Assembly: GCA_036985955.1 (NCBI GenBank)
Contig: BTQQ01000001.1
Location: forward strand, 1 to 54,361
Direction: 5' to 3'
DNA length: 54,361 nucleotides
From: JAUZQZ01 sp036985955
GTDB lineage: Bacteria > Pseudomonadota > Zetaproteobacteria > Mariprofundales > Mariprofundaceae
How positions within the stretch are numbered: the stretch's first letter is position 1; the number at the start of each line of letters is the position of its first letter. Of the stretch, positions 49,272-54,361 are shown one piece after another. The translations under genes were made by a program, and so were the position numbers. The notes under the pieces are model-generated. The model was not told where the DNA came from. It saw only the letters and a list, made by a program, of their open reading frames with translations, and searched no databases.

Positions 49272-50423
49272 ATGTCCGATACGCTGACTAACAGTATCCG
49301 GAAACGTATCGACCGTGCAGGCGGGTGGCTGCCATTCGATGTATTTATGCGCGATGCCTTGTATGCGCCCGAATCTGGCTATTATGAATCCGCTGAAGTA
49401 TTTGGAGAACCGGGCGATTTTGTTACCGGACCGGATATTGGCCCATGGCTTGCGCTGGCATTGGCTGACCTGATTCACTGGGGTTGGCAACAAATGGGGT
49501 GTCCGGCGGACTGGAGTCTGATTGAGCAGGGAGGCGGGAGCGGGCGTCTGATGTGCGAACTCGTCCACTTACTTGATCGGTTGGGATGCCCGCTGCCTGC
49601 AAGAATTATAACGGTGGAAACCAGTGAACATATGCGCCGCCGACAACACATATTGTATCAGCGCGAAGGCATGGATGTGCACCAGGTTTCGAGCCTGACC
49701 GAACTGGACCCCTGTGAAAATGGCCTGTATTTCTGCAATGAATTGCCCGATGCTTTCCCTGTGCGATGTTTTGTCTGGCGCCAGCATCTGATGTTTGAAC
49801 GGGGTGTCGGCTGGGATGGCGAACGGTTTGCGTGGAGCGAACACTCGCTGGAAGAGCCGCCTGAGATTGGTCCAGCTTATATACAAACGTGGCCGGATGA
49901 TTATATCAGCGAATGGAATCCATATCTGGCTTCATGGCAATCGGATATTGCCGAATGCATGCAAAGGGGCTATGTCTTTTGTGTGGATTATGGGTATGCC
50001 GCGAGTGAATATTACCGTCCGGATCGCCGGGAAGGGACGCTGCTGGCTCACCTGAACCACCAGGCGTTGGAAGATGTGCTCACCGATCCCGGCAGCCGGG
50101 ATATTACAGCTCATGTTGATTTTACCGCTTTGGGTAGAGCGGGTATGGAATCAGGTCTGGATGTGGGTTGCTGGATGACTCAGGGTGCGTGGCTGGCCCA
50201 GAGCCCGTCTGTTCAGAAACATCTTCAGCAATTGGCTGTATCTGCTGATATAAAAAGCGTGAAGGCTATATCAGGGGCTAAACGCATGATGATGCCGCAG
50301 GGGATGGGAGAATTGTTCAAACTGTGCGTTCAGTCACTGAATGTTCCGGCAAAACCACCATTCTTTCTTGCCCGGTTTAATCGGGTGCAGGCACTTGGCC
50401 TGACACCCATGAACCGGTATTGA
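49272..50423 (+). CDS. MidA/NDUFAF7-type SAM-dependent methyltransferase
   Basis: This 383-residue protein belongs to the COG1565 family, which in mitochondria methylates an Arg of a complex I subunit. The N-terminal FMRDALYAPESGYYES and VTGPDIGPWL, the SAM-binding EQGGGSGRLMCEL, FCNELPDAFPVRCF and the C-terminal FKLCVQSLNVPAKPPFFL are typical. The bacterial target is not known. Its ATG at 49272 lies ten bases after a G10 tract that may act as a slippable ribosome site. Complex I genes are not in the window. Confidence 0.9.
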   Translation: MSDTLTNSIRKRIDRAGGWLPFDVFMRDALYAPESGYYESAEVFGEPGDFVTGPDIGPWLALALADLIHWGWQQMGCPADWSLIEQGGGSGRLMCELVHLLDRLGCPLPARIITVETSEHMRRRQHILYQREGMDVHQVSSLTELDPCENGLYFCNELPDAFPVRCFVWRQHLMFERGVGWDGERFAWSEHSLEEPPEIGPAYIQTWPDDYISEWNPYLASWQSDIAECMQRGYVFCVDYGYAASEYYRPDRREGTLLAHLNHQALEDVLTDPGSRDITAHVDFTALGRAGMESGLDVGCWMTQGAWLAQSPSVQKHLQQLAVSADIKSVKAISGAKRMMMPQGMGELFKLCVQSLNVPAKPPFFLARFNRVQALGLTPMNRY

Positions 50424-50429
50424 ATGTGG

Positions 50430-50447
50430 ATGCGGCATGCGCCGCAT
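50430..50447 (+). terminator. Perfect 7-bp hairpin after the methyltransferase gene
   Basis: ATGCGGC (50430-50436) and GCCGCAT (50441-50447) form a perfect stem with a four-base loop, just after the stop codon. No T run follows, so termination would be weak. A possible TTGACA (50480-50485) and TAACAA (50501-50506), 15 bases apart, lie between it and the kinase gene. Confidence 0.4.
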
Positions 50448-50517
50448 GTCAATGCCGGATCCCGGGTGACACATACGCCTTGACATGGAGTGATACCAGT
50501 TAACAATCAAGCTTGCG

Positions 50518-52488
50518 ATGCATTGTCCATCCTGTAATGCCCAGACTCCCAAAGCGCAAGGCTTTTGCAAGCACTGCGGCACAGCCCTGTTCAGTGGAGA
50601 CGAAGCGCCTCACATAGGCCCCTACAGACTTGAAGCCAAGTTGGGGGAAGGAGGCATGGGCGTGGTCTATCGCGCCACGGATAAAAAATTAAACCGCGAG
50701 GTGGCGGTTAAGATTCTACATCCACAGATGTTGAAACAGGAAAGCCTGATGGAGCGGTTCCGTCGTGAAGCGCGCATGCACGCAAAAATTATTCATCCCA
50801 ATATCGTTACTTTATTATCGCTTTACGAAGACGAAGGACACATGGCGCTGGTCATGGAAATGGTGCATGGACAGAACCTGCGGGAATACCTGCGTCAGAA
50901 CCCCCGGCCCGCGCAGCTTGACGTGATTCGCATTACCGAAGCGGTTTGTTCGGGACTTGAAGCGGCACACAAACTGGGCGTGGTGCATCGTGACCTCAAG
51001 CCCGCCAACATTCTCCTGGCGACAGATGGCGCCATCAAACTGATGGATTTTGGCCTGGCCAAGCCCAAGCAGGGTGATGATGATTTAACCCAAAGTGGTG
51101 CGACGGTTGGATCGTTCCGATACATGGCGCCGGAGCAAATCCTCAATCAGCCGATTGACGCCCGTACGGATCTGTATGCACTTGGCATACTGATGTATCA
51201 GATGACGACTGGAAAACTTCCTTTCAATGCCTCAGCGGAAGGCGGTGGTGAGTTCGAAATTATGGAAAAACAGGTTCGTTATAATCCCGAACCTCCACAC
51301 AAGTTGAATCCTACATTGTCGCCAGCCATGTCCGATCTGATTATGGCTCTTCTTGCCAAGGATCCGAATGAAAGGCCGGCCAGTTGTGAATCAGTGCATA
51401 AAATGTTGGCGAGCGTTGCCCGGCAAGCTGAACATCCGCAGGTAAATATCAGTTATTCCAACAATTCCAGTTCCCAGAATAACGTGGAAATCGCCAAGGG
51501 TTTGCTGCATTCGTGGAGCCGACGGACACTGCGCTTGTTATGGCGGGGATGCTTGTATATCAAAGCCTGTGTGCTGGACATTCCTTTCCGATGGCTTAAA
51601 GGGAAATTGTGGCCACTTCTGGCCAAACGCATGAATCTCCCTGATCGGTTCCAGGCTCCGCTGGTGTGGGGACTGATTTTCATATTGATTGGCGGTCTGG
51701 GATGGGGGTTGACCAGCCTGATCCGGATGTCTGAGCATGCATCACCCGCTTCCGAGGTGAAACGTGAGGCTTCCAAGCCGCCCGTGCCTGCGTCAGCACA
51801 GAAAAAGACCGGTCAGGCTGCCAAAAAGGTACAAACGGCAACGCCACGGCAAGCCTCCGCTAAAGTTAAAGCTGCCCCTGTGAAAAAGAGCGTATCGCCT
51901 AATTTAAAGCACAAAGCAGTTGTTAAATCCCCTCCATCGGTGCAATCAAGTTCACTTCGGAAGAAACCAGTTCAATCAAAAAAGAAGATTCCGGTTAAAC
52001 ATAAAATATCCACCAGGTCCACGCATGTATCCAAGGCTGCCCGAACGACTGCCAAGCCGATTACCTACCGCGTATCACACCGGCTGGTACGCAGTGACGG
52101 TAGCAGAACCAGTGGCGGCAAACATGAATTCCGTGGAGGTAGTCGCGTCTATTTCAAGGGTTTGGCCGATTATATGTTTAAGGATAAGATGCGCTTATTC
52201 AAGAGCGGCTGGATTCGCTTGTACCTGAAAAAGCCGGTTAAACTTTCGAGCATTGTTATTCATCGGGCCAGTGTAGGGAAACGGACGTTCAAGGATGGAG
52301 AAATAAGGCTTGAGGTACAGGATCATAAAGGACATTGGCAGACGCTTCTGCTACGCAAGGATCGCGATATTGACAGTCCGTTGACCATTCGCAAGCCAAA
52401 GAAGGTGCTTGCCGATGTCAAAGGCGTGAAGTTCAAGTTCAAGACGTCCGAACCCATCACTATTGGTCCGATTGATCTGCTTCCCTAG
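50518..52488 (+). CDS. Membrane-anchored Ser/Thr protein kinase with N-terminal zinc ribbon
   Basis: This 656-residue protein starts with a zinc ribbon (CPSC and CKHC, residues 3-20), followed by a Hanks-type kinase (about 33-310): GEGGMGVVYRAT glycine loop, K65 in VAVKIL, catalytic HRDLKPAN (H157-D159) and DFG (D177). A transmembrane helix follows at about 380-400, then a Lys/Ala/Pro-rich linker, and a C-terminal beta-rich domain (about 517-656) resembling discoidin-type domains, probably outside the membrane. Its substrate is unknown. The ATG at 50518 has no clear Shine-Dalgarno sequence and is close to a possible promoter, so a nearly leaderless message is possible. Confidence 0.9.
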   Translation: MHCPSCNAQTPKAQGFCKHCGTALFSGDEAPHIGPYRLEAKLGEGGMGVVYRATDKKLNREVAVKILHPQMLKQESLMERFRREARMHAKIIHPNIVTLLSLYEDEGHMALVMEMVHGQNLREYLRQNPRPAQLDVIRITEAVCSGLEAAHKLGVVHRDLKPANILLATDGAIKLMDFGLAKPKQGDDDLTQSGATVGSFRYMAPEQILNQPIDARTDLYALGILMYQMTTGKLPFNASAEGGGEFEIMEKQVRYNPEPPHKLNPTLSPAMSDLIMALLAKDPNERPASCESVHKMLASVARQAEHPQVNISYSNNSSSQNNVEIAKGLLHSWSRRTLRLLWRGCLYIKACVLDIPFRWLKGKLWPLLAKRMNLPDRFQAPLVWGLIFILIGGLGWGLTSLIRMSEHASPASEVKREASKPPVPASAQKKTGQAAKKVQTATPRQASAKVKAAPVKKSVSPNLKHKAVVKSPPSVQSSSLRKKPVQSKKKIPVKHKISTRSTHVSKAARTTAKPITYRVSHRLVRSDGSRTSGGKHEFRGGSRVYFKGLADYMFKDKMRLFKSGWIRLYLKKPVKLSSIVIHRASVGKRTFKDGEIRLEVQDHKGHWQTLLLRKDRDIDSPLTIRKPKKVLADVKGVKFKFKTSEPITIGPIDLLP

Positions 52489-52498
52489 CCTGGACTAA

Positions 52499-53779
52499 GT
52501 GGAGGCGCAGCCGCTGATTTCAGGCTATGCCGAGCGTCTTCTTCCGGGAGGCGAGGCGCTTGTCCGCAATCAGAACAAGCAGTTCCTGATAAGTAATGCC
52601 GTACCGGGTGATACCGTCCAATGCCGGATTGAAGGCAAGCGACGCGGCATGCTTCGGGGCCGTGTGGAGGCCCGGATTCACGCTTCCACAATGCGCGTGG
52701 AGGCCAATTGTGAAGTGGCCGGGAAATGTGGGGGCTGTGCCCTTCAGTTTCTTGACCCGGCCTGTCACGCAGCGGTCAAATCAGCATGGGTCAGGGAGGC
52801 ATTTTCATCCTTTTTTGATCCGGAGACTGTATGGCGCCCTATTCACGGAAAGGCCGAATGCGGGCAGCGCCGACGTGCCCGCTGGTGGAGAGCTGAAGAT
52901 TCCGACGGGATTTTCCTGGGTTTTCGTGCAAGAGGCAGTCATGAGGTTGTACGCGCACCGACCTGTCAAATGGTTAGTCCGGAAATAGATGCGCTTCGCC
53001 TGCATATCCAGCATGGCATTCCGGACAGTGTCGAATCCGTTCAGGTAACGCGGCTTTCGGACGGAATGCATGTGGTCTTTGAAGCACGGGCAGAAGATGT
53101 TGATACCGATACTGCTCGGCATTTGGCAACATCCATGATGGAACTTTCGCTTGCTGTTCCCATTATTCCATGGTGGCGCAGTTCTTCGGCAACCGTTCCA
53201 TTACATCATCCGGTAAAAATACTGCACGACCGGGTTCCGGCAGGCGATACGCTGATTCAACTGCCTGTCGGTCCCGATGATTTTGTCCAGGGGCATGCCA
53301 CAGACAATGCGGATATGGTGCAGCAGGTGCAGGAATGGGCCGGAAGCCCACGCTTTGTAGCAGACTTTTTTTGTGGAATCGGGAACCTGTCGCTGCCACT
53401 GGCTTACCACGCCAACACCGGGGTGCGGGGGGCGGATGCTACTGTATCCAGCATTCGACTGGCCAATGCCAGCGCAAAAAAACTTGGTGTGGATGCACAT
53501 TATGAAGCTATCAATCTCTTTGAGGCCTTTGATATCAGCGCTTTTGCCGGTGCTGACGTGCTGATTCTCGATCCGCCGCGAAAGGGTGCGAAAAGAATTT
53601 GCCGGAGCATGGGCACGTTGCTTCCAGCCAGTATTATCATGGTGAATTGTGATGTGGCTTCCGGCGCTCGCGATGCGAGCGAGCTTTACAAAACGGGTTA
53701 TCGTTTGCGGGCGCTTCGGGCCTTCGATCTGTTTCCCTATAGCGGACATGTGGAAGCGATGAGCTTGTGGCGGCGGTGA
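52499..53779 (+). CDS. TrmA/RlmD-type RNA (uracil-5)-methyltransferase-like protein
   Basis: This 426-residue protein has the TRAM/[4Fe-4S] layout of the RlmD/RumA group: cluster Cys in CEVAGKCGGCALQ, the SAM-binding FFCGIGNLSLPLA and the catalytic-region LDPPRKGA. The usual catalytic SCDP-type motif is replaced by NCDVASGARDASEL, still with Cys. It probably methylates a uridine in rRNA or tRNA, but the exact position cannot be assigned. The GTG start at 52499 follows the kinase stop by ten bases. Confidence 0.88.
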   Translation: MEAQPLISGYAERLLPGGEALVRNQNKQFLISNAVPGDTVQCRIEGKRRGMLRGRVEARIHASTMRVEANCEVAGKCGGCALQFLDPACHAAVKSAWVREAFSSFFDPETVWRPIHGKAECGQRRRARWWRAEDSDGIFLGFRARGSHEVVRAPTCQMVSPEIDALRLHIQHGIPDSVESVQVTRLSDGMHVVFEARAEDVDTDTARHLATSMMELSLAVPIIPWWRSSSATVPLHHPVKILHDRVPAGDTLIQLPVGPDDFVQGHATDNADMVQQVQEWAGSPRFVADFFCGIGNLSLPLAYHANTGVRGADATVSSIRLANASAKKLGVDAHYEAINLFEAFDISAFAGADVLILDPPRKGAKRICRSMGTLLPASIIMVNCDVASGARDASELYKTGYRLRALRAFDLFPYSGHVEAMSLWRR

Positions 53780-53781
53780 TA

Positions 53782-54361
53782 ATGAGGCGTTTTCTGTTTT
53801 CCCTCTCCCTGTTATTGATGGTATCAGCTTGTCAGCAATCAATACCGGGACAAAACGAGATTCGCATCGGGCTGGCGCAAACACCCATGACTCTGGATCC
53901 CCGCTACGCTACGGATGCAGCTTCGCACCGCGTACAGGAGTTGTTGCATCGCGGTCTTGTAAAACTGGATGCGCATTTCGAACCGCAACCGGATGCTGCC
54001 GAGCGATGGGAACATCCTGATGCCTTAGCGTGGCGTTTTTTTATACGTCCCGGACTGAAATTTAGCGATGGTACGCCGGTGCGGGCAGCGGATGCGGCCG
54101 CAACGCTGAACTCCATCATGGATGCGGATAAGGCGAGTCCGCTGCGCGCCGGTTTTGCAGCGATTCGCAAGGTGGAGGCCGTGTCGGAACGGGAGCTTGT
54201 CATCCGGCTCATCAAGCCAGATGCATCACTGCTGACCCGCTTATCTATCGGCATCATTCCGGCACAATTGGCGGCCAAAGCCCAGCAACCGCGTAAGATT
54301 ATCGGCTGTGGACCATGTCATTTAGTAAGCTGGGATCAGCATGGCCTTCTATTGGAGCAAT
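53782..54361 (+). CDS. Oligopeptide-type ABC substrate-binding lipoprotein (5' part)
   Basis: The N-terminal 193 codons of a solute-binding protein are visible before the window ends. A lipoprotein signal ends in MVSAC. EIRIGLAQTPMTLDPRYATDAASHRV, LHRGLVKLD, WEHPDALAWRFFIRPGLKFS and DGTPVRAADAAATLNSI match the SBP_bac_5 family, which binds peptides, nickel or opines for DppABCDF-like importers. The ligand is unknown. The ATG lies three bases after the methyltransferase stop. Confidence 0.92.
   Translation, partial: MRRFLFSLSLLLMVSACQQSIPGQNEIRIGLAQTPMTLDPRYATDAASHRVQELLHRGLVKLDAHFEPQPDAAERWEHPDALAWRFFIRPGLKFSDGTPVRAADAAATLNSIMDADKASPLRAGFAAIRKVEAVSERELVIRLIKPDASLLTRLSIGIIPAQLAAKAQQPRKIIGCGPCHLVSWDQHGLLLEQ

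Noticed and set aside
1..54361. CRISPR arrays, tRNA, rRNA genes and prophage
   Set aside because: No regularly spaced repeats, no cloverleaf-like sequence, no conserved rRNA segments and no phage structural genes were seen.

Overview
The window is a gene-dense stretch of a proteobacterial chromosome of about 50% GC. Several features point to a Gram-negative, oxygen-respiring organism that sees low oxygen: a tolB-pal-cpoB-queE-queC cluster, an RND/TolC efflux operon, c-type cytochromes, a heme-copper oxidase operon behind a perfect FNR-type box, and assimilatory sulfate reduction. A deep-branching chemolithotroph such as a zetaproteobacterium or an Acidithiobacillus relative is plausible, but that is a guess from gene content. 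No rRNA, tRNA or CRISPR array was seen.

Layout. 1-6.5 kb: the end of a membrane pyrophosphatase gene, a 306-bp MITE-like element with TA flanks, a class V aminotransferase, aspS, a small lipoprotein, an isocitrate dehydrogenase fused to a zinc-ribbon protein, and a DUF4197 protein. 6.5-13.2 kb (minus strand): hydrolase-OsmC fusion, an orphan coding remnant, a MauG-like di-heme peroxidase, then queC, queE, cpoB, pal and tolB. 13.4-21.9 kb (plus): cytochrome c, oxidase subunit III, SCO, subunit II and subunit I of A2 type, then heme O synthase and accessory genes behind a second FNR-like box. 22.3-30.5 kb: a second respiratory island with a CuA protein, a divergent heme-copper subunit I, heme A synthase, an MFS transporter, NnrS, SCO, cytochrome c and b561 proteins, best explained as a CuA-type nitric oxide reductase (sNOR-like) island.

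30.6-42.5 kb is the most interesting part. A SAM-I riboswitch with its own terminator precedes a threonine-synthase-like gene, a ThiS/MoaD-like sulfur carrier ending in GGNA, a stand-alone NIL-domain protein, cysteine synthase, a MoeB/HesA-type activating enzyme, a sulfite reductase with two complete siroheme-cluster motifs fused to a HEPN-like region and a TusA domain, a radical SAM protein, an SLC13 transporter, APS reductase and ATP sulfurylase (CysD, CysN). Together they can carry sulfate from uptake to sulfide, and probably on through a protein-thiocarboxylate relay to cysteine and homocysteine. The SAM control and the NIL domain point to methionine.

42.5-48.7 kb is a TetR-controlled RND efflux operon with a clear promoter and operator. 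48.7-54.4 kb holds a minus-strand thioredoxin gene flanked by REP-like repeats, a MidA-type methyltransferase behind a ten-G tract, a Ser/Thr kinase with an N-terminal zinc ribbon, a TrmA/RlmD-like RNA methyltransferase, and the start of an oligopeptide-type binding lipoprotein.
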